64,000 nt of DNA, taken from contig OZ004583.1 of the NCBI GenBank assembly GCA_963924555.1, positions 5,427,501 through 5,491,500 of the forward strand, written 5' to 3'. The notes under the pieces are model-generated. The model saw nothing but the letters and a program-made list of their open reading frames with translations. It made no database searches and was not told where the DNA came from. The stretch is from Crambe crambe (taxonomy: Eukaryota > Porifera > Demospongiae > Poecilosclerida > Crambeidae). The translations under genes and the position numbers were made by a program. How positions within the stretch are numbered: position 1 is the stretch's first letter; every line of letters begins with the position of its first letter. Below are positions 33,134 through 45,107 of the stretch, piece after piece.

Positions 33134-33500
33134 GTATACAAGATTCCCTGTTCATGTGGCAAGTTTTATTTGGGGGAAACAGTCAGAAGATTAGAAACTA
33201 GATTGAAGGAACACATAGATGCATGTGAGAAAGGAATGTGGGAGAAGTCAGCTATAGCTGAGCATGCCTGGGTGGAAAGACAGGGTATTGTGGGAAGAAG
33301 CATCAATTGTGGACAGGGCAAGAAGCCAAACTGAACTATTAATGAAAGAGGCTTTACACATCAGAAGTGAAACACCAAATGACATTTTGAACAGGGATGG
33401 GGGTTTGGATATTCATGGATGCTGGGTAGAAACCATAAAAACACTAAAACAAAGACAAGAGACAGAATCTGCACAGGCTATTTACACAAACAGCCTCTAG
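33134..33500 (+). pseudogene. Penelope-like GIY-YIG endonuclease fragment
   Basis: The frame reads VYKIPCSCGKFYLGETVRRL then ETRLKEHIDACEKG and AIAEHAW. This is the Penelope endonuclease with the CxC insert, a FYLG variant of the YIG motif, and the following Arg/His residues. One frame change near 33264 is needed to continue into the tail ILNRDGGLDIHGCW, which is also typical. The RT upstream is lost. It is followed 60 bp later by a hammerhead-like motif, as expected for the 3' end of such an element. Confidence 0.8.
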
Positions 33501-33554
33501 CCATGCAAAATTTGAATTTAAATCTTTTTTTGTTTATTTAATTTTTGTAATCAT

Positions 33555-33597
33555 AAAACCCTGAAGAAGGCTAGAGACCTAGCCGAAACGTAGGTTT
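33555..33597 (+). ncRNA. Hammerhead-ribozyme-like motif, better preserved
   Basis: AAACC / core CTGAAGA (33561-33567, fits CUGANGA) / hairpin GGCTAG-AGAC-CTAGCC (33569-33584, perfect 6 bp) / GAAAC (33585-33589) / GTA, then GGTTT pairing back to AAACC as stem I. GTA fits the GUH cleavage triplet. One extra A separates the core from stem II. Stem III would be very short or form between two molecules, as proposed for Penelope hammerheads. It lies at the 3' end of the Penelope-like endonuclease fragment. Confidence 0.6.
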
Positions 33598-33639
33598 CAA
33601 AAAGAAATTTGTTAAGCTGAATATAAAAGAGAAAAATAA

Positions 33640-34036
33640 AAGAAACTAGAAAATGCCCGTGGACTATACATATGTAGCTGGTTCAAGTCCCCCATTGATC
33701 CTAACTAGTAGCCATCATCATTATCCCAGAATGTGGAAACTTCCTTCTTTAATTAAGAAGGCCCTGGATTAGGCCTTCAATCATAGCACCAGGGTCAATC
33801 CTGGTCATACAATACTCCACAAGAGGCTTGTATTCATACTTCATATATCACTTCTGGGACATGTCTATAATTTTCGATGCTCAAAATTGCAGAACTTCTA
33901 TTGGGCTTGGTGGACTCACGTGAGTCATAATGATCTCAAGTCATATATGTATGATTCCCCTTCGCCCTGATTGGTCAGAATACAACACTGCTGGCTTCCA
34001 TATTGTTATAATTGTTATGTATAAATTTGATTTCAG
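33640..34036. other. No gene recognised
   Basis: AT-rich stretch between the Penelope-like end and the kinase-like exon. No signal was seen. Confidence 0.35.
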
Positions 34037-34836
34037 AGATGATCTTCAAATTGTAGCGTGTATCTTGTGGTGTGCACCGTCCCAACTAAATCATAATCAA
34101 TGAGGTGGCTAGAGGAGAAAGTGAAGATTATATTGCATGGCCTGACATCACCATGGACTAGACCGCTACGGTGGAGTTTCATTAATGTGTCGAGTACACC
34201 AGTCAACTGCTTGATATTTTTAATCGTATTTCATATCAAGCAGCAGGTTACCCCATACTGGGGTTTCTTGTCACGAACTTTGCAAGTTTTTTATGCCCTA
34301 AAACAGGAAAAGTTTCTTTGTGGGCAGTCAATACATGGTTGCCCAAAACCATAAACCTGGGGCTAACTTTGTACAACTAACATTAGCTATGATGAGAGTC
34401 CTTCTGGGCCATGCTTCTTCATCTTATCGTACATAGCAATAATTTTGTCAATATTCATTGATGCTGTGTCGACAGTGTCTGATGTTACTTTTTGGTCCTG
34501 TATGAAGGATGAAGGTCCTTAGTTTATTAATACCAGGAAATTGACGCCCTAGCATTATGGATGCAATCTCCACGATGTCCCCTCCACTAGGGGCTATGTC
34601 ATATTTTGTCAGTCTGCGCTCAAGAGTAACAAGACTCCCTAGCTGTAACAATAAAGGCACCAATGTGAAATGTACAAACAAAACCCCTGTACTACTGCTC
34701 GTACATTATTCAGGTTGGCTACCCTGTAAGTAGTGTCTGCCCTACCACCTGACTTGTCAAGCCCAAGAGACACAAGTATTGTAGAACTGTGACCCTTGAC
34801 GACATGGGACAGATCGCTGTGATTGCATGGTACCAC
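34037..34836 (-). pseudogene. Protein-kinase-like gene fragment
   Basis: Around 34225-34050 the minus strand reads GVLDTLMKLHRSGLVHGDVR, PCNII and LIDYDLVGT. This is a kinase catalytic loop (HGDVRPCN, with D and N) and a DYD in place of DFG. Upstream frames at 34448-34681 and 34639-34836 (NHSDLSHVVKGHSSTILVSL; YDIAPSGGDIVEIASIMLG) may be earlier exons of the same gene, but the joints are unclear and there are stops between. It resembles the atypical kinases found with Crinkler-type proteins. It may be a decayed copy or a real gene with undetected introns. Confidence 0.5.
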
Positions 34837-34870
34837 AATGAGAGGATGAAACTTGAGGGTGGCTGCTGAG

Positions 34871-35545
34871 TGTTTAATATTACTGTGAAATTATGTAACA
34901 ACTGTATGTTTGTCAGATCTGTGTTTAATATTGCTTTCACAAAAAAAATTGAACCCTCTGGCATGCCTTTAAACTGTATGTTTGTCAGATCTGTGTTTAA
35001 TATTACTGTGAAATTATGTAACAACTGTATGTTTGTCAGATCTGTGTTTAATATTGCTTTCACAAAAAAAATTGAACCCTCTGGCATGCCTTTAAACTGT
35101 ATGTTTGTCAGATCTGTGTTTAATATTACTGTGAAATTATGTAACAACTGTATGTTTGTCAGATCTGTGTTTAATATTGCTTTCACAAAAAAAATTGAAC
35201 CCTCTGGCATGCCTTTAAACTGTATGTTTGTCAGATCTGTGTTTAATATTACTGTGAAATTATGTAACAACTGTATGTTTGTCAGATCTGTGTTTAATAT
35301 TGCTTTCACAAAAAAAATTGAACCCTCTGGCATGCCTTTAAACTGTATGTTTGTCAGATCTGTGTTTAATATTACTGTGAAATTATGTAACAACTGTATG
35401 TTTGTCAGATCTGTGTTTAATATTGCTTTCACAAAAAAAATTGAACCCTCTGGCATGCCTTTAAACTGTATGTTTGTCAGATCTGTGTTTAATATTACTG
35501 TGAAATTATGTAACAACTGTATGTTTGTCAGATCTGTGTTTTAAT
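34871..35545. repeat. 123-bp tandem array, 5.5 copies
   Basis: Units start at 34871, 34994, 35117, 35240, 35363 and 35486, practically identical. Each unit holds two half-units sharing ACTGTATGTTTGTCAGATC. The period is a multiple of three and stop-free in one frame on each strand, giving artefactual frames of 224 and 265 codons. The array begins inside the 3' end of the DIRS-like ORF (QFFCESNIK), from which it was probably amplified. Confidence 0.95.
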
Positions 35546-36722
35546 ATTGCTTTCACAAAAAAATTGAACCCTGTTAAGGGATAATAAGGGAAACAGTTGC
35601 CTAAGAAAGGTTCTACCCTGTCTGACAACTGTTGCGGCGTGTGATAAGTGTCCAAGCAATGACTCCAGCTCTCTCCTGGTGCATGATCTCTTTTTTTTCC
35701 AGTGCTGTAAAGCTGTCTGAAGGCGTGTAAGTTTTTCCAGGGGAAGACGTAGCTCAAATCTGTGGGTGTCAATAAGGATACCTAGAAAAACCAAGGCAGT
35801 GTTTGGACCTTCGGTCTTTTGGGTTGCAATTGGGATGCCTAAACCCTGCACCTGCTCCAGTGTCCCTGTTGATCCCTGAGGGGTAGCTGCGTCGAGGAAT
35901 AAAAAATCATCTAGGTAGTGGAGCTGGTGCTTGATTCCTTGCTGGTGTAGTACCCAGGCCACCAGGTCTGCTACTGCACTAAATATCTTTGGTGCTGACC
36001 TAAGCCCAAAAGGGAGGGCTCGATCGATATATGTTGCACCTCTCCACGAGATCCCTAACAGGTGGTAGTCATCGGGGTGAACAGGAATAATGCGATATGC
36101 ATCTTTAATGTCCAGATTGACTGCCTCATCCACTGATGCATAGCGCAGCAACAGAGGTCTGGTGAAATGCCATCATTAACACTGGCACCAATTGGGTGAG
36201 ACAGGTCCACTATGAGGCGGAACTTGTTCAATTGATGTAGTTTTGGCACCAGGCCCATGGGACTGGTGTGGGCCAGTGGTTTAAGGTGTAGTGGGAGTGG
36301 GCCATGAAGCCTACCGGCAGCAACCTTGCTATCAGGTCATCAACCACCCTCTCATTTGCCAAGGTGGATGGGTGATTAGAGCCTCGACTACGGAGACTGG
36401 TGTTGCTATAGTTGAAACTGATCCGGAACCCCTTGGTCAGGCATTCACGGATGTATGCTGCATAGGTTGCATCTGGGTGGCTGTTTAAAAAGGGGGATAG
36501 ATTCTCCATCCGAATGGGTGAGTGGTATCGTGGCCATAAGGGGCTAGGCTGTGATGACACAAATGCTGCCAATTGGACAAGGTCCTGGGTGTAGCGGTAA
36601 GAACCATTGATGATATTAGCACAATCAAGAGAGATTGCTTTTACCGATTGACCTGGGAAGAAGAAATTGTGACCAGTGATTTCTAGCATCCGGTGCAGGT
36701 ATACACCCATACCAGTATACAC
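35528..36722 (-). pseudogene. DIRS-like retrotransposon reverse transcriptase
   Basis: Read from 36722: a Gag/linker part (LSPFLNSHPDATYAAYIREC, SRGSNHPSTLANERVVDDL), a frame change near 36250, then MGLVPKLHQLNKFRLIVDL and SHPIGASVNDGI, another change near 36140, and the RT core (VNLDIKDAYRIIPVHPDDY, RALPFGLRSAPKIFSAVADL, HYLDDFLFL with the catalytic YLDD) followed by SCTRRELESLLGHLSHAATV. ALPFGLRSAPKIFSAVAD is characteristic of tyrosine-recombinase DIRS elements. RNase H, methylase and recombinase parts are missing, replaced by the tandem array. It is non-functional. Confidence 0.82.
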
Positions 36723-36888
36723 ACAGAATTATCCACTAATAATAACCTATACAACCCTATAAAGCACATGCACATACAACCTCTACATGCCATAGTCCCC
36801 TATATAGTTATATCTACATGATACATGTACAAAATACATGTATCAGTACAACATACATACACCTGCACATAACATGCACATATAATTG

Positions 36889-37390
36889 CAGTCTGTTCTC
36901 TCTAATAGTCCACCACTGGGTATGGGTCATTGAAGTGGACTATTATAGGTATTGGACTATTAAAAGTGACCATTGAAAAACAGTAAATATTCATATTAAT
37001 AGTCATCATAATCAGAAAGCATATCACTATCAATAGTCTCTGTGGCAGTCTCTGAGACAGGAGTGAAGAAGTCTCCCAATACAGTTTGGCTCTTCTACTT
37101 CTGGTGACTCATTGTCGTCATCAGTAGAATCATCTCCATTTCTGATCATGGGCTTCCCCTTCATTGAATTCATGTTCTTCATTGATCTCTTCAGAAGCAA
37201 ATTCACATGCTACATTTTCAAGCACCATTTCAACTTCATCTTGCTTGACAAGGTCATCATCTTCAGCTGCAATCCAATCTTGCAGTGTCCTGCTAAAACC
37301 ATCAGTATCATTGTTGGAGAGCCAGTGTAGTGCAGATAAATTTCCAAGCTCATCTTGCCGTCCCATTAGCTTGTGTTGAACTGTCATACG
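36889..37390 (-). pseudogene. Tigger/pogo transposase tail and element end
   Basis: On the minus strand, 37387-37130 encodes LSALHWLSNNDTDGFSRTLQ then DWIAAEDDDL, the acidic C-terminal tail typical of Tigger/CENP-B-like transposases. Downstream, 36889-36960 reads on the plus strand CAGTCTGTTCTCTCTAATAG, a typical pogo-type terminal sequence, with TAATAGTCCA-like repeats. The DDE core is absent and the opposite end was not found. Confidence 0.6.
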
Positions 37391-37410
37391 GCTGGAGGCA
37401 CTGCTACGGC

Positions 37411-37432
37411 TGGTACGGCCATGGCCGTACCA
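37411..37432. repeat. Perfect 22-bp palindrome
   Basis: The 22 bases are identical to their reverse complement (TGGTACGGCC/GGCCGTACCA). They lie in a short run of TACGGC repeats just outside the Tigger relic. Confidence 0.9.
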
Positions 37433-37826
37433 CCATTCAGAGTTTTTTGTTTTGTTTTATGTGTGTGTGTGTGTGTATGCAATTTGAATGATAACAAGGA
37501 CTTATAAGTTAGTACATGGCACTGCCTAGATCGAAATTGAATCAACATTAAATTTTACTAATGTAAACTATGCAGACGTTACACTTACGGAATCGCTTTG
37601 ATCCTGTAAAACGAGGTATCGATTCAATGTCATCAAAAAAGCTGATCAAGACGTACCTCTTTCAGACTATACGAATGTTCGTCTCCCACCTGACGATGAT
37701 ATACGTAATAATACAAGACTAATAATTGAAGAGGTGTTATATTACGCTTCTTGCTCTAGGAGGAGGAGGAGGAGTAGGATTGTACACTGGAGACATTTAT
37801 CGTTCACAGGAGATTGTTAAACGATG
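37433..37826. other. Intergenic with a possible exon
   Basis: After a GT microsatellite (37459-37480) a plus-strand frame without a start (about 37605-37822, YRFNVIKKADQDVPLSDYTN ... LIIEEVLYY) stays open for about 70 codons. No domain or clear splice site was found. Confidence 0.25.
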
Positions 37827-38556
37827 CTAAATTATGTGATTTATTACACGTAGAGTAAGTACCGAGGCCCCCGTCCTCCTCATGAATGAGGATGGGTTTC
37901 TTTGTCGTCCATAATCGACGAGGACCTCGTCTCCCCTCTTCAAGTCTTTCATTGCGAGGAATCCCATCCTCAGTTTTCCTTCCACCACCGCCACCCTCCC
38001 CTTCACGTTGGGGTTTGGCGAATGGTTAACTAACCTGCCAATGGTTCTGTACGCCCTGGTGGCGTCAATGCAAACCCAACCACCCCCAGGCTTCTGCACT
38101 TCAAAAATGAAGCACCCCCCACCGTTTGCAGCGTACTCGCTCTCGTATTTCTCCATCTCATTTCTATTCACATTGAAATATGCTAGTTTAAGTGACCATA
38201 CTTGTGTGCATTGCGTTACCTTCCGTACGTTCTGTGGGATGTGTATTCGCACACATATTCCCCTTTCACGATATCTTCGCCAGCCACAACCATGCGACCC
38301 TTCACAGGGTCGCTCTCAATGAGGAGTTTTGGCGTGCTGCCAGACAGCAGCCCCTCAATGAGAACCTCTACCTCCGGAGTGATCCTTTAATTATTATTCA
38401 TTACTGCTTACTTAATGATAATCGACTTTGTTACCTAGCTCTTTTGGTTCTCTCCATATAGCAGGCTATGTCAGGCATAACATGATCACGCTTGATTTTT
38501 CGCTAGCTGAATAACTTACCAAAAGCACTTGGGGCGGCAGAAAAGACGACCGCAGG
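37827..38556 (-). CDS. SET-domain methyltransferase-like gene, copy 1
   Basis: The exons I can join are a 37-bp mini-exon at about 38520-38556 (ACGRLFCRPKCF), exon A 38220-38384 and exon B from 38163 down to a stop at 37827. The intron 38164-38219 is 56 bp with GT-AG. Exon A gives PEVEVLIEGLLSGS and KGRMVVAGEDIVKGEYVCEY, the SET N-terminus. Exon B gives GGGCFIFEVQKPGGGWVCID, GRLVNHSPNPNVKG (the NHS motif) and GDEVLVDYG. The layout resembles KMT5A (H4K20 monomethyltransferase). Joined phases are consistent, so this copy could be expressed, although its start is not found and the sequence after DYG is probably not authentic. Confidence 0.6.
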
Positions 38557-38575
38557 CTGTGACAAGTATAATGTA

Positions 38576-41209
38576 ATGACTCTGCACGATGCAGCTTGTT
38601 TCAGCAGTCCGTCTGCTGACCAGCCATTTGTCACTGTGGCATCTGCTGTCCACTGCGAGTTGCATTTGTGAAGGCTAGCTGTTTCCTATGTGTCATCAAA
38701 TGATACAACCCCCACTCTGGTGCCATTATGCCCGACAAAATGCTTGCAATCGGTTAGCGTGTCCAGCCACATCCTGAGTGCAGTAGCAGAATTTGCTGGT
38801 GTTACACCTACACACAGTCATTAAATTAGTCACATGGCTAACAACTAGATTGTGTACTCAGAAGAGGTGGGAATTGAAATCATTCAGACAAATTTTAGGT
38901 AGGCAACTTCAACCAACCATTTCTGGTTTTCATAGGAACCAAGATGGATTTTAATCATGGCTTCACAATAGCTGTTCAGTTTTGTACAGTCAATAGATTA
39001 CTAGACCAAAATAGGTGTGAATACAAAAGCTCTCATAGGGTTGGACAGGGTAGGCTATGTTTAACAAAAGATCTATTCAGTGAGGCATTAAGACCCACCA
39101 ATGGACCTCTCAAAAACAAGAAATGGCAGTCAGAGCATTAGCATACATGGAAGGCTTTCATACCTCCTCTGGCAATTATGCTACCATGGTGGTAACAAAA
39201 TTGGGGAAGATCTTAGGGAAAGCTCTTTGATGTCACAACTCTACATATCTTGTATTTTTTAGCTTTGCTTAGCAGGTAGGCTTTGTTATAAGCTAGCTAG
39301 GTAGTTGCGCGCTTCTGTGCAGGCCTGGCAAAGTTGCTTCCAGAATCGTTTCCCCTAATACTTAATAATTGTGAGAAAATTTAATGGAGAAATTACTAGT
39401 TTGTAGTACGTATTTAGATAATAGCAAGGGTTAGTACATAGCTTCCATCGAATCGCCAGATTTTTATTATACTATCTACTTCAATTCTACTTCAAGCATG
39501 TGCAGAACTTATGATTACATAATAAACTAGTTAAGCATGCATGCGTGTGCAGCACAGAACTAATGTTATGCAGCTGTAGCTAGCTAGCTATTATAGAGAC
39601 GTCTAAATGTAAGACAAAGGTTATGATTGTATCTAGCTACTCTCATTTGTTGCTGTTGCACCATTAGAAGAGCTCTATTTAAGGTCCAACTTATTGTCTC
39701 GATTATGGTGTATACTATTATTATATCAAAAGTTTGAAAAGCTAAAGTGAGGAGTGTTGAGTGAGTGATAGAGTTATGACTTTATTGGGGTGTAGACATT
39801 CACATGACTTCCATTTGACACACTGCAGTGTTATGATTTGATTTCTTTTTTATATTTTCATTTATATTGTATTAATATAATAATTTATTTCTTTAATCAA
39901 ACTATCTTCTGTGCATACATTGGAACAGAAATTTGAAAATCTTACAAGATGTCTAAGATGTAATAGGAGTACTGTCTCTTGGAGATATTACAACCTTGCA
40001 AAGTAATGAGAGAAAGATTGAAATGAACTAAAATGGTCATCTTTGTTTTGATTTATACTACCTTTGCTTCAAGTCATACCAATATAACGAGAGAAAGAAA
40101 CAAAAATGATCATTTTGAGTAGTTTAAAACTTGTATCATCTTTGTTTTGATTTGTATTCCATCTGGTTATCTCCAATCACTTCTACCTATCTCTGATTTT
40201 CCCCCCACATTTTTTTGTGAAGTACTTATTTTATTTTTTGTTTGTTTGTTTATTTGTTTATTTGTTTGTTTGTTTGTTTATTTGTTGTTATGACTTTTAG
40301 TGAACACTCTACACTATCAGTGACTAAATATTTAATCCCTATCTAGTCAAGGGTCAGTTTAAACCTTGCTGCCATGAGGAGGGCCATCTCTTCCATCAAG
40401 GAAGATGCTGCAAAATAATACTGAGTAGCTGTGAAGAAAGTGTAAGTAGTAAATGCAGTTGCAGTAGTAAAGGACTTCGAATCTGCTGCTTGTAATCACT
40501 TCAGTAAATGTGCTTTTAACTTCTGACTCTATGCTTGAATGAACTCTAAAGTATTGCCTCTCGCACGAAATCGTCCAAGCCTTCGGTTGAATATTCCTCT
40601 TTGAGGATCTTGACAGCCACTTTGACAGGATATTCATTTTTTGACCATACTTTTTTTTGGTGTTTTCTCATAAATTCTAAATTGTGAATACTTAAATTAC
40701 TAACTGAGCATAATGTACATTTCTTTCTTCCTGAAGCACAAAACCAAAGTCTTACTTTGTGAAACTATATTCTCTGAATGTTATATCATTGTTACAAGCA
40801 AGGCAGTCTGCATCTTCAGTCACACATCAAATCACTAAAAACTATCTGAAACTGGCCTATGATCTTTCGGCAAATTTGAAAATTGTTTATGCCACTACAG
40901 TCACACTTTCATCACTGTCCATCTTCTTTGACTGTAAGATAGTTTAAAAGAATGTCAGCCACTTATATTTTGGTATACAATAATGCCTCCTGGATTAAGC
41001 GTACCATCAGTTTCAGCCCTTGTTGAAGATCATGACCTAAAATGATGTAGAAAAGGAAGAACATTTGCAGGATCCCTGACAAAGGATGTCCAATTTAGAA
41101 CAGGTATATTATAGTTAATTTTCATTATATAATTTCATTTCTTCATGAATTATTATGGACTGGATACCATGGTTTCCATGCCATGTTTCATTGCTTCCAA
41201 TTCTTAAGT

Positions 41210-41244
<35 letters not shown>

Positions 41245-41266
41245 TTATTATTATTACTATTATTTA

Positions 41267-41306
<40 letters not shown>

Positions 41307-42306
41307 GTTGATCTTGGCCGCTATGAGTTTTTGGATCACTTGCAGCATGCTCATGGCCATTTTGGATTCGATCGACTTACTTGCTAATTATAACTTGTAG
41401 TCTGTTTTTTTTTGTTGTTATTTTTAATTTTTTTTTTAGTTGTTTTTTCTCTCTAATATATTTCATTTTTTCTTTCACTCTTACTTGTTTGTCTTTTTTT
41501 TCTAGGCAGCCAAAAATGAGAAACAGAAATTGTTACCACATGTTCCACATATTATAGTAAAGTTTAGTATACTCTATTTCACCCTGACTTTATATTGTCT
41601 GTATTAACATCATTTCTTTTCTTATGTCAACTTTCCTTCTCAACTTTCTTGCAGTGTGTTTGAAGTACATGTGAGTGTGTGCATGCTATATTTGGTTTTT
41701 AACTTTGATCTTGTTCCAGGCATGTTGAAGAAATATGATAAAGAATAGCATCCTATTGCAGCATGTTGTTCGTCTGACACGTTAACAACCGATGACAGAC
41801 CTAATGTACACGATTGTGAAATATTGAATTCATGATTACGTATCTTCTCCCTCAATTCCTTTGATGCCAAATGCTCTTTTCTGGTGGTATGTTTGCATAG
41901 CTACCACACTCTTCAGGCATTGCAAAAATAACTTCCTTGAACCTTTTCTATTAAATTATTAATTTTATATTTTTATTTTTTAAAAATTTTATCCCGGACT
42001 TGCTGTTGTGTGCAGTCTGGGGAATTCTCTTATGTAGAAGGAGAAACTTTAACTGGTTCAGCACCTTTACCTCATTTTGCCGGCCATAGCATATGCTGCA
42101 CACTATATTATAATGCATCTTGATTCTTTGTATTTGGTGAAAATAGATCCATCAATAACACCAACTTGGATTCTCTGGATTTAAATCACCCACACAACTC
42201 TCATAACTCTGATCATGGGTATGATCATAACTGCTTTAATTAGCCTTATACTTAAATTGGAGTTGCATGCCCTCTTAATGTACTATTGTTGACCATTACT
42301 CATTTT
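38576..42306. repeat. Dispersed repeat R1, copy I
   Basis: Aligns with 48553-52112 at very high identity over nearly the full length, with indels (39250-39420 is largely absent from copy II). The left 250 bp contain a decayed version of the exon at 47905-48175. The core contains the minus-strand frame described at 50315-50599, with frame damage here. TTTA/TTA microsatellites occupy 41215-41306. No terminal repeats were identified, so the class is unknown. Confidence 0.8.
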
Positions 42307-43527
42307 CTATACTAGCAAAAATTTCATAAAATCGACTAAATCGCTAACTACACAGCTACACAACAAATGGCCTTCATCTTTTCATAAGCAATCTTCATAT
42401 ATCTACTTGCTGCAGCTCTGGACCCACACTGTAGCTGGAGTTGTCATTTGCACTATGTTCATGTTGAGGCCATCAACATAAGACACATTAGGACCAGTGA
42501 GGTTAACAGGTTTATTCTACCTTGATTGCTGGGTGTCATTGCTCTACATTTATGTATTACCATCACCAAAGTCAATATGGTTGTCATGGTACAGGAAGTC
42601 TCCTCAACATTCCAAGAGCAGCTCTGTGTCTCTCATTATAATTAGCTATTCTTTGAATAACTCAAATACCTCTGCATTCAAAAGTTGTAGCTAACATATA
42701 TAGTGCTTAATGGTTGGACTATGTCCACACTATCGGGTTCCAATTGTAAATTATTTGTACAATATCATACCTGAATTCAGTAGGGTACACAGGATGCATA
42801 ATATCATAATCTTCGATTCCATCTCAGATCTGAATTCTAAATTAAAAATGAGATACTGTATTATTAGCTATGGGATCATTTTTATTAAATAGACAGTTTT
42901 TATACACGTTGACTCGTGCCAAGCCTAGAAAAGAAGAGAAAAATCTCTCAGAGTAACTACCCTCCCAGGGTTCTTTCCATTTTGCTTTTGAGAGGCCCAG
43001 AATACTGTAGGTGTCAAACAAAAATGTTTCTTTAGCTACCTAGTTATCAACCTAGCTAGCTATATAATGTGTGGTCATAGCATAATATGATACATTGATG
43101 TGTATTGACTCCAGCTACTTGCTGATCTGTCATGGTTGAAATGCATGAATCAGTCTTGTTATGATTCTTGTTTTTGGACTTGAGAAAGTGGAAGCTCCCT
43201 GAATAGCAGTTTTTTTTTTTTTTTTTTTTTTTTTAGTTTGCCATTCGTGCCTTATAACCGGCAGGCTTGGTACACCTTGCTCTGGGGTGACCTGGCTGCT
43301 TGCAGACCTCGCACGAGTGCAGATATCTGCAGGTTGCTCCAAAGCTGCAGTCACCATTGAAAATGTTATATTTACGGCATATCACCCAATTGTTGTGTAT
43401 TCTAAATCAAAGAGAAGATTCAAAGACGATGTGATCAGTGATATTTTTTTACCTTTCCATAGAGTAATTTCTGGTTCTTGACATAAAAAAATAAAAATAA
43501 AAATTATAAAGTAGCAGTGTCGTAGTC
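42307..43527. other. Intergenic
   Basis: 42860-43025 is a copy of a sequence also at 44765-44940 and 52195-52370 (the R1 flank). A 24-base T tract lies near 43211. No gene is recognised. Confidence 0.4.
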
Positions 43528-43569
43528 CTAGTTACATTTGCAACTCACAGTGCTAGGGAAAACGATTCT

Positions 43570-43742
43570 TTCTTCCTCTACATAATCGACGAGGACCTCG
43601 TCTCCCCTCTTCAAGTCTTTCATTGCGAGGAATCCCATCCTCAGTTTTCCTTCCACCACCGCCACCCTCCCCTTCACGTTGGGGTTTGGTGAATGGTTAA
43701 CTAACCTGCCAATGGTTCCGTACGCCCTGGTGGCGTCAATGC
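43570..43742 (-). pseudogene. SET-domain fragment, copy 2
   Basis: Only the central part of exon B is present (CIDATRAYGTIGRLVNHSPN, MGFLAMKDLKRGDEVLVDY). At 43742 it is joined directly to the interior of repeat R1, a chimeric junction not present at the other copies. Confidence 0.75.
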
Positions 43743-44692
43743 AATCACTTCTACCTATCTCTGATTTTCCCCCCACATTTTTTTGTGAAGTACTTAATTT
43801 TATTTTTTGTTTGTTTATTTGTTTATTTGTTTTTATGACTTCTAGTGAACACTCTACACTATCAGCGACTAAATATTTAATCCCTATCTAGTCAAGGGTC
43901 AGTTTAAACCTTGCTGCCATGAGGAGGGCCATTTCTTCCATCAAGGAAGATGCTCGATGCATCTGCAAAATAATACTGAGTAGCTGTGAAGAAAGTGTAA
44001 GTAGTAAGTGTAAGTAGTAAAGGACTTCGAATCTGCTGCTTGTAATCACTTCAGTAAATGTGCTTTTAACTTCTGACTCTATGCTTCAATGAACTCTAAA
44101 GTGTTGCCTCTCGCACGAAATCGTCCAAGCCTTCGGTTGAATATTCCTCTTCGAGGATCTTGACAGCCACTTTGACAGGATATTCCTTTTTTGACCATAC
44201 TTTTTTTTGGTGTTTTCTCATAAATTCTAAATTGTGAATCATACTTAAATTACTAACTGAGCAATAATGTACATTTCATTCTTCCTGAAGCATAAAACCA
44301 AAGTCTTACTTTGTGAAACCATATTCTCTGAATGTTATATCATTGTTACAAGCAAGGCAGTCCACATCTTCTTCAGTCACACATCAAATCACTAAAAACT
44401 ATCTGAAACTGGCCTATGATCTTTCGGAAAATTGTGTATGCCACTACAGTCACACTTTCATCACTGTCCATCTTCTTCGACTGTAAGATAGTTTAAAAGA
44501 ATGTCAGCCACTTATATATAATGCCTCCTGGATTAAGCGTACCATCAGTTTCAGCCCTTGTTGAAGATCATGACCTAAAATGATGTAGAAAAGGAAGAAC
44601 ATTTGCAGGATCCCTGACAAAGGATGTCCAATTTAGAACAGGTATATTATAGTTAATTTTCATTATATAATTTCATTTCTTCATGAATTATT
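43742..44692. repeat. Dispersed repeat R1, copy III (partial)
   Basis: Matches 40184-41150 and 49972-50920. It starts abruptly at the fusion with SET copy 2. Its end joins the R1 flank sequence at about 44700. Confidence 0.8.
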
Positions 44693-44764
44693 AAAAAATA
44701 TGATGCATATTTAAGCTAACCTAGTAATTACAGATCTTACTAGCAAGGCTAAGTCTGTATGAGA

Positions 44765-45095
44765 TACTGTAGTTATTAGCTATGGGATCATTTTTATTAA
44801 ATAGACAGTTTCTATACACGTTGACTCGTGCCAAGCCTAGAAAAGAAGAGAAAAATCTCTCAGAGTAACTACCCTCCCAGGGTTCTTTCCATTTTGCTTT
44901 TGAGAGGCCCAGAATACTGTAGGTGTCAAACAAAAATGTTTCTTGATAGTGATTTTGACTTTTCCATTCAAGGCTGGATGCTGATTGTGAAATCTCGATG
45001 GTACCATTCTTTTACAATTTTTTCTTCCTGACTGGACTTTATTCAGGTATTTTGAAGGCGGGGACTGCATTTTCCTAATGAGTAACAGGATACCC
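44765..45095. repeat. R1 flanking segment
   Basis: Matches 52195-52545 closely and 42860-43025 in part. At about 45107 it is fused directly to SET copy 3 exon B. Confidence 0.7.
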
Positions 45096-45107
45096 TGGTC
45101 TCCTGGA

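Noticed and set aside
34719..35544. Long open frames of 265 and 224 codons on opposite strands
   Set aside because: Both come from the 123-bp tandem array, whose period is a multiple of three; no protein family and equal openness on both strands.
36000..36300. Possibility that the DIRS-like RT belongs to an LTR retrovirus-like element
   Set aside because: RT motifs (ALPFGLRSAPKIFSAVAD) fit DIRS, and no LTRs, protease or integrase were seen.
43130..43357. Minus-strand frame with a poly-lysine run
   Set aside because: Derived from a T tract at 43211-43234; no domain.
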